Source: Sedimentitalea nanhaiensis DSM 24252 (lineage in GTDB: Bacteria > Pseudomonadota > Alphaproteobacteria > Rhodobacterales > Rhodobacteraceae). Taken from it: DNA of 64,000 nucleotides. The stretch covers positions 2,515,741-2,579,740 of the forward strand of contig NZ_KI421509.1 of assembly GCF_000473225.1 (NCBI RefSeq), given 5' to 3'. Of the stretch, positions 28,260 to 36,118 are shown in pieces. How positions within the stretch are numbered: the stretch's first letter is position 1; the number at the start of each line of letters is the position of its first letter. The notes under the pieces were generated by a model. It was not told where the DNA came from, ran no database searches, and saw only the letters and a list, made by a program, of their open reading frames with translations. The translations under genes and the position numbers were made by a program.

Positions 28260-28335
28260 GGAAGGAAGCGACATGGGGCAAGTTCGTCACGGGAGCGCCA
28301 CGTACCGTTACCCGGCAGGCGATTTGCTAGGTGTT
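28260..28335 (+). pseudogene. N-terminal remnant of an IS481-family transposase (right flank of flagellar block)
   Basis: An ATG at 28273 opens MGQVRHGSAT, which I recognise as the N-terminus of the same IS481-family transposase type whose C-terminal half survives at 21285-21931. The bases after it still resemble the expected Ala-Val-Arg-Ala-Ala-Ile codons with small indels, then similarity is lost. Orientation is the same (plus) as the left remnant. Family identity comes from memory of related transposases and needs an alignment. Confidence 0.55.
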
Positions 28336-28459
28336 CAGTCAAAACTTTTGGTGGTCAAATTCCCGACCGTTTCGGAAGGATGAACCAAACCTTGAGACAG
28401 CGCAAAATCGGTTGTAGCGAGAGGCGCGTAGCCAACAAAAGCTCTCTGACGTCGGTCGC
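28336..28459. other. Non-coding interval before ugd 3' end
   Basis: No gene or terminator is recognised here. Confidence 0.4.
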
Positions 28460-29785
28460 TCAGGTATCGGCGGTATAATCTGCCCGCCCGACGGACACAT
28501 AGCGGGAAAATCCGGCGCGTCGCGCGTCACGGGCCGAATAGATGTTTCGCAAATCGGCCAGGGCCGGATATGCCATTCGTTTTGCCAATCGTTTTAGATC
28601 CAGCGCACGGAATTCATTCCACTCGGTCAGAATCACCAGAGCATCAGCATTTTTCGCGGCTTTGTAGGCATCGGCAAACCAGTGCACGCCGGGCAGCAGG
28701 TCGACACCTTCCCGCTGGCCTTGGGGATCAACCACGCGCACCTTGGCCCCGGCGCCGATCAACGCGGGAATGACCGTCAGGGAGGGCGACTCTCTCATAT
28801 CGTCGGTGTTGGGTTTGAACGTCACCCCCAGCACCGCGATTGTCTTGCCAGCAACATGACCGTCCAACATGTCCATCACCTTGCCGACCATACGGCGGCG
28901 CAGTTCTTCATTTACCTTGATCACCGTTTCCGTAATCTGCATTGGCAGGCCGAATTCCTGACCAATCCGAGCCAATGCCCTCGTATCCTTAGGAAAGCAA
29001 GAGCCGCCAAATCCTGGTCCGGCGTGCAGGAACTTGCTGCCAATACGCCCGTCCAACCCCATGCCTTGGCTGACGAATTTGATGTCTGCCCCGGTGCGTT
29101 CGCACAACGCAGCGATTTCATTGATAAAGGTTATTTTGGTCGCCAGAAACGCATTAGCGGCGTATTTGATCATTTCGGCGCTTTCCAGATCGGTGTTCAG
29201 GATCGGAAAATCGCGCAGGTAGAGCGGACGGTAGATGTCATTCATCACCTCAGCGGCGCGTTGATTCTGAACCCCGACCACGATGCGATCGGGGCGCATG
29301 AAATCGTCAATTGCGGCCCCTTCACGCAAAAACTCGGGGTTCGAAGCGACGTCGAATTCAGCGCCCGGATTGGATTCCGTGATGACCTGCTTGACCATGC
29401 GGTTTGTGCCGACAGGTACTGTCGACTTGGTAACCACAACCGCATAATCGGTCAGGGCGGCGGCGATCTCTTTTGCTGCCGCGGTCACATAGGTCAGGTC
29501 CGCGTGGCCATCGCCGCGTCGGGTTGGGGTGCCGACCGCAATAAAGACAGCGGCGGCGCCGTTCACGGCGGCGTTCAGGTCGTCGGAAAAGGACAAGCGG
29601 CCCGCTTCGACATTCCGGACCATCAAATCGTCCAATCCGGGTTCATAGATTGGGACTTTGCCCGTCCGCAGCAGCGCGATTTTTCTGGCGTCGCTGTCCA
29701 CGCAGACTACATTATGACCGAAATCCGATAAGCACACGCCGGAAACCAGCCCGACATATCCGGTTCCAATCATCGCAATTTTCAT
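28460..29785 (-). CDS. ugd: UDP-glucose 6-dehydrogenase
   Basis: A 441-residue NAD-dependent enzyme that oxidises UDP-glucose to UDP-glucuronate for polysaccharide synthesis. The N-terminal Rossmann motif is GTGYVG (MKIAMIGTGYVGLVSGVCLS). The catalytic cysteine is Cys263 in GPGFGGSCFPKDTRAL, and the central helix segment MIKYAANAFLATKITFINEI is conserved. Its substrate is the product of GalU, encoded at 60695-61588. Confidence 0.96.
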   Translation of the reverse strand: MKIAMIGTGYVGLVSGVCLSDFGHNVVCVDSDARKIALLRTGKVPIYEPGLDDLMVRNVEAGRLSFSDDLNAAVNGAAAVFIAVGTPTRRGDGHADLTYVTAAAKEIAAALTDYAVVVTKSTVPVGTNRMVKQVITESNPGAEFDVASNPEFLREGAAIDDFMRPDRIVVGVQNQRAAEVMNDIYRPLYLRDFPILNTDLESAEMIKYAANAFLATKITFINEIAALCERTGADIKFVSQGMGLDGRIGSKFLHAGPGFGGSCFPKDTRALARIGQEFGLPMQITETVIKVNEELRRRMVGKVMDMLDGHVAGKTIAVLGVTFKPNTDDMRESPSLTVIPALIGAGAKVRVVDPQGQREGVDLLPGVHWFADAYKAAKNADALVILTEWNEFRALDLKRLAKRMAYPALADLRNIYSARDARRAGFSRYVSVGRADYTADT

Positions 29786-29861
29786 GCCTCAAACCTCTTG
29801 CCCAGCCCTTTGAACCCTTGGTGCAGGATAACCGGCCTGTCAACATGCCGAACCCCCGGAT

Positions 29862-31187
29862 TCAGATATCGTGCAAGCCGTAAAAAAGGTATGCCGCAGG
29901 CATCAATACCCGGCGTAAACTGCCAAATGGAAAGCGTTTCATTGGCGATGCGATTACTGACAGGCAGGGCGTTGCAGGTTCGCGTGACAGGGCGAGATCA
30001 GCCAGCACGCGTCCCGCATAGCTGCCCATGGCGATGCCGTTGCCATGATAGGCCAGTCCTGCAAACATACCCGGGTGGTCCGGAACCGGACCGACGTACG
30101 GAACACGGTGGCGGGACAGGCAGACCATACCGGACCATTGCCAGGGTGAGGGGACATCGCGCCAGGCCGGGAACATCTGTTCGAAATTGCGCCGCGTGCC
30201 GTATTGGGCGCGCCGTTCTGCCCGGGGCGAAGACATCAATCCACCGCGCATGCCGAACAGAAAGCGCCGATCGGGCATCAGGCGAAAATAGTGCAGCAGA
30301 TTGCGCGTATCATATGCCATCTGATCGCTGTTCCAGCCTTGTGCGGCGATCTCTTCATCTGTCAGCGGACGGGTTACAAGGACATTGGATTGGCTTGGCA
30401 TGTAGCGTCCGGCCAACCATGTGGGCAGGTCTTCGCTGGAATACCCATTGGTGGCAATGAGCACAGTTGGCGCCAAAACGTGCCCTTGACGGGTGGCGAT
30501 CCGATAGGATGCCCCATGCCGCTCGATCCGCTGCGCGGGGCTGTCCCGGTGCAGGATCGCGCCATGTGCCTGGGCGGCTCTGGACAGTCCGAACAGATAT
30601 TTGCGCGGATTCAATGCAAAGCCAACTTTCGTCGTTAAAGCGCCATGAAACGGTCCGGCCATACCAGCGGCGGGCAGATCTGCGGCTTCGATCAATTCGG
30701 CCGAACCCCCGTTGCGCCAAAGTGTTTCGGCCGCAGCGCGCAACCCATTCATGTCGCGGGCGCGATGGGCCATCTGGGTTTCGCCATTGGAATGAAGGTC
30801 TGCTTGTATATTATGGCGCTTCAACAGCTGGCCGACCAGATCGACGGCATCCTTTTCGGCCTGGAAATAACTCCGCGCAGCGTCATGGCCATACTTACGC
30901 GTCAGGGCGGTTGCGCCAATCCGCGCGCCGCCAAGACAACAAAAGCCGCCGTTGCGACCTGATGCACCCCAACCAGGAGGGCCGGCTTCGAGAACGGCGA
31001 CCGTGGCACCCGCTTCGGCGAGATGCAGTGCGGCCGATAGCCCGGTAAAACCGGCGCCGATGATCGCGACATCCGCGTGCACTGCCCCTTGCAGAACCGG
31101 CCAGGCTGGTGCGGCAATGGTTTCATCCCACCAGCAACCGGCGCGGGGGCCCGGGCCATAGGCAAACTCTGCAAAGATCCGTTTCAC
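29862..31187 (-). CDS. puuB: FAD-dependent amine oxidase of the DAO family (PuuB-like)
   Basis: A 441-residue flavoprotein. The dinucleotide-binding motif GAGFTG lies in VAIIGAGFTGLSAALHLAEA, followed by GWGASGRNGGFCC, typical of gamma-glutamylputrescine oxidoreductase and related glycine-oxidase-like enzymes. The C-terminal FAD contact is GLAYHGNGIAMGSYAGRVLA. It overlaps potI by four bases and is thus the last gene of a polyamine-transport operon, supporting oxidation of a polyamine derivative. puuA, puuC and puuD are not in the window, so the exact substrate is unproven. Confidence 0.82.
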   Translation of the reverse strand: MKRIFAEFAYGPGPRAGCWWDETIAAPAWPVLQGAVHADVAIIGAGFTGLSAALHLAEAGATVAVLEAGPPGWGASGRNGGFCCLGGARIGATALTRKYGHDAARSYFQAEKDAVDLVGQLLKRHNIQADLHSNGETQMAHRARDMNGLRAAAETLWRNGGSAELIEAADLPAAGMAGPFHGALTTKVGFALNPRKYLFGLSRAAQAHGAILHRDSPAQRIERHGASYRIATRQGHVLAPTVLIATNGYSSEDLPTWLAGRYMPSQSNVLVTRPLTDEEIAAQGWNSDQMAYDTRNLLHYFRLMPDRRFLFGMRGGLMSSPRAERRAQYGTRRNFEQMFPAWRDVPSPWQWSGMVCLSRHRVPYVGPVPDHPGMFAGLAYHGNGIAMGSYAGRVLADLALSREPATPCLSVIASPMKRFPFGSLRRVLMPAAYLFYGLHDI

Positions 31188-31999
31188 TGCGTACGTATGG
31201 CCTGTTGCTCATCTTTCTTCTGACGTACAAGGCTGCGCTTTGAAATCAGAGAGGCGGTGATCACGCCGACGGTGACAATGGCAATCATGATTGTCGACAG
31301 TGCATTGATTTCCGGGCTGACGCCAAGGCGAACGGCCGAGAATATCTTGATCGGCAATGTGGTTGCGGAAGGACCGGTGGTAAAGGACGCGATCACAAGA
31401 TCGTCCAGAGACAGGGTAAACGCCAGCAGCCAACCTGAAATCACCGCAGGAGCGATGATTGGCAGAGTTACAAGGCGAAACGCTTCCATGGGGGAGCAAC
31501 CGAGATCCAACGCGGCTTCTTCGAGCGATCTGTCAAACGTGGCGAGCCGCGACGACACGACCACCGAAACGTAGCACATCGAAAATGTGGTATGCGCCAG
31601 CACGACTGTCAGCACGCCACGGTCCAGCCCCAGACCAATGAACAGCAAGAGGAGTGACAGGCCGGTAATCACTTCGGGCATCACCAACGGCGCATAGATC
31701 ATGCCGGAAAACAGCGTACGGCCCAAAAAGCGCCCTCCGCGGATCAGCACATAGGCGGCCATGGTGCCCAGAACGGTGGCAAGCGTCGAAGAGAAAACAG
31801 CGACTTTTACGGTCACCCAGGCAGCGTTCAGAAATGCCTCGTTTTGCACCAACTCACCGTACCATTTGGTCGAGAAGCCGGCCCAGACGGTCACCAGTTT
31901 GCTTTCATTGAAGCTGAATATCACCAGGATGACCATTGGAATGTACAGAAAGGCAAACCCAAGGGTCAGCGAAACTACATTGAACCAACTCAGGCGCAT
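31184..31999 (-). CDS. potI: Polyamine ABC transporter permease PotI
   Basis: A 271-residue inner-membrane permease with about six helices, opening MRLSWFNVVSLTLGFAFLYI. The EAA loop that docks on the ATPase is EEAALDLGCSPMEAFRLVTL, and the segment before it carries the usual permease motif. It partners PotH, PotG and PotF to import putrescine or spermidine. It is separated from potH by a 70-base gap. Confidence 0.92.
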   Translation of the reverse strand: MRLSWFNVVSLTLGFAFLYIPMVILVIFSFNESKLVTVWAGFSTKWYGELVQNEAFLNAAWVTVKVAVFSSTLATVLGTMAAYVLIRGGRFLGRTLFSGMIYAPLVMPEVITGLSLLLLFIGLGLDRGVLTVVLAHTTFSMCYVSVVVSSRLATFDRSLEEAALDLGCSPMEAFRLVTLPIIAPAVISGWLLAFTLSLDDLVIASFTTGPSATTLPIKIFSAVRLGVSPEINALSTIMIAIVTVGVITASLISKRSLVRQKKDEQQAIRTQ

Positions 32000-32069
32000 G
32001 GTTTGCCTCTTGTCGCCGGAATCAGGGAAGGCTCAGCGGGGATATCGTTGCGTGTTCGGTGGAGGTGTA

Positions 32070-32951
32070 TCATTGTTCGGCCTCCGCCTGCTTTTGCTGG
32101 TTGCGCTGGAAGAGGACGATTGGGATCACCAGGATCAGCAGCAATACGACTGCCACTGCCGAGGCGACCGGCCAGTCGCGGTTGGAAAAGAACTCTTCCC
32201 ACAGAACCTTGCCGATCATCAGAGTGCCCGATCCGCCCAGAAGCGAGGGAATCACGAATTCCCCCAGGGCCGGAATAAAGACAAGAAAGCAGCCGGCGAC
32301 GATCCCATTGCGGCTGAGCGGGATGGTCACCAGCCAGAAGGCCAGCAGACGCGAGCATCCCAGATCCTCGGCGGCCTCGATCAGCGATCCGTCCAGCCGG
32401 TCCAGCGCAGCGTAGATCGGCAGGATCATGAAAGGCAGATAGGTGTAGACGATGCCGATATAGACGGCTGTGTTGGTGTTCAGGATCGTAAGGGGTGTGT
32501 CGACGATGCCCAGCCACAACAGCAACTGGTTCAGAAACCCTTCGTTGCTGAGGATCCCCATCCAGGCGTAGACCCGGATCAGAAAGCTGGTCCAGAAGGG
32601 CAGGATCACCAGCATCATCAGCGTCGGACGCCATTCTTCGGGCGCGCGCGCCATACCATATGCAATCGGATAGCCGAACAACAGGGTAAACGCGGTCGAA
32701 ACCAGCGCGATCCAGAGACTGCTGAGATAGGCTTTCCAATAGAGGTCGTCTTCGGTCAGCCAGACAAAGTTCTCAAAATCCAGTTGACCTAGAAACGCGC
32801 CGATCCCCTCGGCCCAATCCAGCGCCGGTGCATAGGGCGGGATCGACAAAGCCGTGTCAGACAACGAGATTTTCAGGACGATGATGAACGGGATCAGAAA
32901 CAGCAGCAGCAGCCACAGGTAGGGAACCGAGATCAGGACAAATCGGCGCAT
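32070..32951 (-). CDS. potH: Polyamine ABC transporter permease PotH
   Basis: A 293-residue permease starting MRRFVLISVPYLWLLLLFLI. The EAA loop is EAAEDLGCSRLLAFWLVTIP followed by LSRNGIVAGCFLVFIPALGE, as in PotB/PotH. The ATG at 32951 overlaps the potG stop by one base (TAATG), so it is chosen over the earlier in-frame start inside potG. It forms the heterodimeric membrane channel with PotI. Confidence 0.92.
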   Translation of the reverse strand: MRRFVLISVPYLWLLLLFLIPFIIVLKISLSDTALSIPPYAPALDWAEGIGAFLGQLDFENFVWLTEDDLYWKAYLSSLWIALVSTAFTLLFGYPIAYGMARAPEEWRPTLMMLVILPFWTSFLIRVYAWMGILSNEGFLNQLLLWLGIVDTPLTILNTNTAVYIGIVYTYLPFMILPIYAALDRLDGSLIEAAEDLGCSRLLAFWLVTIPLSRNGIVAGCFLVFIPALGEFVIPSLLGGSGTLMIGKVLWEEFFSNRDWPVASAVAVVLLLILVIPIVLFQRNQQKQAEAEQ

Positions 32952-34078
32952 TATTCTGCCAACAGGACGCCGGCGGTTGCTGTCCACGACAGCCAGACCG
33001 GATCCTCCCATGTGATGTGACGCCGCGAGATCCGGCGCGTATTGGCGGTTTGCGCCTTGATAATGGTGCCGCCGGGCAGCGCGACATGATAGGTCGACAG
33101 GTTGCCCAGATAGGCGATGTCATGCACTGTTCCCTGCACCACATTGTCGGCCGCTTCGGGCCGTTCGGTCGAGATTGCCACCTTTTCAGGCCGGATCGCC
33201 AGGTGACAGTCCTGCCCGTCCGAGAACGGTTTTGCCGAGGTTGCAGTCAGAGGGGGCAGGGTGTCGGACCAGTCGATGCGATACTGTTCCTTGCCGCTTG
33301 CCGTCGCCTTGCCGTGGACGATGTTCACGTCGCCGATAAAGTCGGCGACATAGACGCTCTCGGGAGTTTCATAGATTCGCGCCGGGGTGGCGACCTGCAT
33401 CAACCGCCCTTCGTCCATCACCGCAACCCGGCTGGCAACGGTCATCGCCTCTTCCTGATCGTGGGTGACGATGACGAACGTGGTGCCGGTGGTTTCCTGG
33501 ATGTCCATCAATTCGAACTGGGTATCCTGGCGCAGCTTCTTGTCCAGCGCGCCCAGCGGTTCATCCAGTAACAGCAGTTTCGGGGCCTTTGCCAGCGACC
33601 GTGCGAGCGCGACGCGTTGGCGCTGACCGCCGGAAATCTGGTGCGGCTTGCGGCGGGAAAATTTCTCGAGCCGGGTCAGTTTCAACATCTCTTCGACGCG
33701 GGCGGCCACCTGCTCCTTGGATTTCTTGTCCCGGCGCAGCCCAAAGGCAATGTTGTCCCAGACCGACAGATGCGGAAACAGCGCATAGGACTGGAACATC
33801 ATATTCGTTGCCCGCTTGTTGGGCGGGACCGGGCCGATGTCCTGCCCGGCCAGTTCGATCCGCCCTTCGGTCGGGGTTTCGAACCCTCCCAGCATTCGCA
33901 TCATCGTGGTCTTGCCACATCCCGATGGTCCCAGCAGGGCAAAAAACTCCCGCTCAAAAATATCCAGGGACAGGTCGTGGATGGCGGTGAATTCGCCAAA
34001 TCGTTTGGTCACGTTCTGAAAGCGGATCAGGGGCTTTTGCTGTGGATCCTCCCACGGTGCGAATTCGGCTGTTTGCAC
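32951..34078 (-). CDS. potG: Polyamine ABC transporter ATP-binding protein PotG
   Basis: A 375-residue ATPase starting at GTG 34078, with GGGAG eight bases upstream. Walker A is GPSGCGKTT (residues 50-58), the Q-loop is in NMMFQSYALFPHLSVWDNIA, the signature is SGGQRQRVALARSLA, Walker B is LLLLDEPLGALD, and the switch His is in VIVTHDQEEA. A C-terminal TOBE domain follows (HLAIRPEKVAI). It powers the PotFGHI importer. A hairpin terminator separates it from potF. Confidence 0.95.
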   Translation of the reverse strand: MQTAEFAPWEDPQQKPLIRFQNVTKRFGEFTAIHDLSLDIFEREFFALLGPSGCGKTTMMRMLGGFETPTEGRIELAGQDIGPVPPNKRATNMMFQSYALFPHLSVWDNIAFGLRRDKKSKEQVAARVEEMLKLTRLEKFSRRKPHQISGGQRQRVALARSLAKAPKLLLLDEPLGALDKKLRQDTQFELMDIQETTGTTFVIVTHDQEEAMTVASRVAVMDEGRLMQVATPARIYETPESVYVADFIGDVNIVHGKATASGKEQYRIDWSDTLPPLTATSAKPFSDGQDCHLAIRPEKVAISTERPEAADNVVQGTVHDIAYLGNLSTYHVALPGGTIIKAQTANTRRISRRHITWEDPVWLSWTATAGVLLAE

Positions 34079-34103
34079 GTTCGGTCTCCCAGTCTGTGCG
34101 CGT

Positions 34104-34132
34104 CAAAAAGGCGGACCCTTCGGCCCGCCTTG
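34104..34132 (-). terminator. Partial terminator between potF and potG
   Basis: On the minus strand GGCGGGCC and GGTCCGCC (one G-U pair) enclose a four-base loop and are followed by TTTTT. It sits between the binding-protein gene and the ATPase gene, where such a hairpin commonly lowers expression of the downstream transporter genes relative to the periplasmic protein. Confidence 0.75.
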
Positions 34133-34143
34133 TGCAGTGTTGT

Positions 34144-35229
34144 TCAGGTCCCGGACTTGATCTTGGTCCACAGCCGGGTCACGACGCGCTGAACCTTGGC
34201 CGGATAGGGCCGGGTGGTGAACAGATTATTCAACGTATCTTCGTCCGGATAGATTGCCGGATCGCCGATGACGTCTTCGACCAGGAACTCCTGACTCGCC
34301 TTGTTGCCATTGGCATAATAGACATAGTTCGAAGCCGTCGCCATGTTCTGCGCGTCCATGATGAAGTTCAGGAACACATGCGCGGCGTCCGGGTTGGGCG
34401 CATCCACCGGGATCGCCATCTGGTCAAACCACATCTGCGCGCCTTCCGTGGCGGCGTGATAGGCGATCTCGACGCCGTTGTCGGCCTCGATCGCGCGGTC
34501 ACGTGCCTGCAGGATATCGCCGGACCAGCCCACGGCAACGCAGATATCGCCATTTGCCAGCGCGTTGACGTATTCGCTGCTGTGGAATTTCTGGATATAG
34601 GGGCGGATCGGCATGAACGCTTCTTCGGCGCGCGCGATCACGTCCTTGTCGTGGCTGTCGGGATCTTCGCCCAGGTATTTCAGCGCCATCGGAATCATCT
34701 CGGCCGGTGCATCCAGGAAATGCACGCCGCACGCGGCCAGTTTTTCCATATTCTCGGGTTTGAAAATCAGGTCCAGAGAATTGATCGGGGCGTCTTCGCC
34801 CAGCAGTTCGGTCACTTTGCCGACATTCACCCCTATGCCCGTCGTGCCCCACATATAGTTTATGGAATAGGCATTTTCGGGATCGTATTGTTCCGTGCGC
34901 TCGGACACCACGTTCCACATATTGGTCAGATTGGGCAACTTGGCTGGATCCAGTTTCTGGAAAGCGCCGGCCGTAATCTGGCGCTGCAGAAATGTCCCTG
35001 ACGGTACGACCACATCGTAACCCGACCCACCAGCCAGCATTTTGGTTTCCAGAACCTCATTGCTGTCGAACACGTCATAGATCAGGTCAATGCCGGTCTC
35101 TTCTTCGAACTTGGTCAGCAGGTCTTCGTCGATATAGTCCGACCAATTGTAGACCCTGACTTCGTTGGCAAAGACAGCTGCGCCGCCCAGTGCAAAAACG
35201 GCTGTGAGTGTCAGCGCGCAAAATTTCAT
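34144..35229 (-). CDS. potF: Periplasmic polyamine-binding protein PotF
   Basis: A 361-residue periplasmic protein. Residues 1-21 are a signal peptide (MKFCALTLTAVFALGGAAVF, cleavage after Ala-Phe-Ala-like sequence). The mature part begins NEVRVYNWSDYIDEDLLTKF, the hallmark of PotD/PotF proteins. Further conserved stretches are DVVVPSGTFLQRQITAGAFQ and NYMWGTTGIGVNVGKV. It delivers putrescine or spermidine to PotHI. It is divergent from the GntR regulator across 89 bases containing a shared operator-like motif. Confidence 0.93.
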   Translation of the reverse strand: MKFCALTLTAVFALGGAAVFANEVRVYNWSDYIDEDLLTKFEEETGIDLIYDVFDSNEVLETKMLAGGSGYDVVVPSGTFLQRQITAGAFQKLDPAKLPNLTNMWNVVSERTEQYDPENAYSINYMWGTTGIGVNVGKVTELLGEDAPINSLDLIFKPENMEKLAACGVHFLDAPAEMIPMALKYLGEDPDSHDKDVIARAEEAFMPIRPYIQKFHSSEYVNALANGDICVAVGWSGDILQARDRAIEADNGVEIAYHAATEGAQMWFDQMAIPVDAPNPDAAHVFLNFIMDAQNMATASNYVYYANGNKASQEFLVEDVIGDPAIYPDEDTLNNLFTTRPYPAKVQRVVTRLWTKIKSGT

Positions 35230-35273
35230 GAGTAACTCCCGTTGATGTGCCGATTTTGGTATCGGCTAAATTT

Positions 35274-35289
35274 ATTTGATCAAGTTTTG
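35274..35289. promoter_or_regulatory. Putative GntR operator in the potF promoter
   Basis: The sequence ATTTGATCAAGTTTTG contains the palindrome TTGATCAA. It shares 13 of 16 bases, including ATTTGATCA and TTTTG, with a second site at 36075-36090. On the minus strand a potF promoter can be read as TTGCAA (35302-35297), 17-base spacer, TCAAAT (35279-35274), which the motif overlaps, as expected for a repressor site. Confidence 0.6.
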
Positions 35290-35318
35290 TCTTCATTTGC
35301 AATCGTGGATGTGGTCTC

Positions 35319-36056
35319 ATGCAGGAGTTGATGACTCAAGCAAGCTTGCCGCCAAGTAACGCAAGGCCACGGACCGTGCCAAGAACCGACCTTATTGCCG
35401 CCGATCAGACCACCGCCCAGATGCCGGCCCACGAAAGGGTCTATCAGCAGCTGCGCGGGCGGATTCTGTTTGGTGAAATCGCCCCTGGCCAGGCCGTCAC
35501 GATCCAGGGGCTGACGGTGGCGCTGGATGCAGGTATGACCCCGGTCCGCGAAGCGATACGCAAGCTGATTTCGGAAGGGGCGCTGGTGTTTCAAGGCAAC
35601 CGCCGCGTCAGCGTTCCGCAGTTGGATGCTTCGAGTATTGAACAGATAACTTTCCTAAGAAAAACAGTTGAATACGAACTTGCCCGCCGCGCTACACAGC
35701 AAATGAACCGCACGACGATCAAACGGCTGCAACAGATCGATGCTGCACTGGATGCGGCCATAGCCACGGGCGATGTCGGCGATTATCTGAGGCAGAATTA
35801 TCAGTTTCATCATGTGTTTTACAGCCAGGCCCAGGCACCGGTACTGGCTGGGATCGCGGATCGGTTGTGGTTGCAGTTTGGACCGTCGCTGCGGGTGGTC
35901 TGCGGCCGCTTTGGCACCCAAAGCCTGCCGGACCGCCACAAGGATCTGCTGAACGCTCTGCGCAGCGGCGACGCAGAGGCGGCGGGCCAGGCGATCGTGC
36001 TGGATCTGGAACAGGGAATGGAGCAAATCGCCGCCGCCCTGACGCGGATCGACTGA
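35319..36056 (+). CDS. GntR-family (FCD/FadR-type) transcriptional regulator
   Basis: A 245-residue regulator. The N-terminal winged helix reads RVYQQLRGRILFGEIAPGQA and MTPVREAIRKLISEGALVFQ. The C-terminal helical ligand domain (FCD) contains LRKTVEYELARRATQQM and the metal-ligand-like histidines in NYQFHHVFYSQ and DRHKDLLNALRSGD. It is placed between the divergent potFGHI-puuB operon and the aminotransferase gene and probably controls both. A polyamine or a derived metabolite is the likely effector (inference). An ATG five codons in (MTQASL) is an alternative start. Confidence 0.88.
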   Translation: MQELMTQASLPPSNARPRTVPRTDLIAADQTTAQMPAHERVYQQLRGRILFGEIAPGQAVTIQGLTVALDAGMTPVREAIRKLISEGALVFQGNRRVSVPQLDASSIEQITFLRKTVEYELARRATQQMNRTTIKRLQQIDAALDAAIATGDVGDYLRQNYQFHHVFYSQAQAPVLAGIADRLWLQFGPSLRVVCGRFGTQSLPDRHKDLLNALRSGDAEAAGQAIVLDLEQGMEQIAAALTRID

Positions 36057-36061
36057 TTCGA

Positions 36062-36090
36062 TTGACATAGAAAGATTTGATCATATTTTG
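36062..36090 (+). promoter_or_regulatory. Aminotransferase promoter with overlapping putative GntR operator
   Basis: TTGACA (36062-36067), 16-base spacer, TATTTT (36084-36089) form a plausible vegetative promoter just after the regulator gene's stop. The motif ATTTGATCATATTTTG at 36075-36090 covers the spacer and -10 element and repeats the motif at 35274-35289. Confidence 0.62.
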
Positions 36091-36118
36091 AGGCGAACCT
36101 TAAACCGGAGCCGCTGCC

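Noticed and set aside
27599-28342. 247-residue minus-strand frame across the IS5 remnant
   Set aside because: The plus strand spells transposase fragments; this frame has no recognisable motif.
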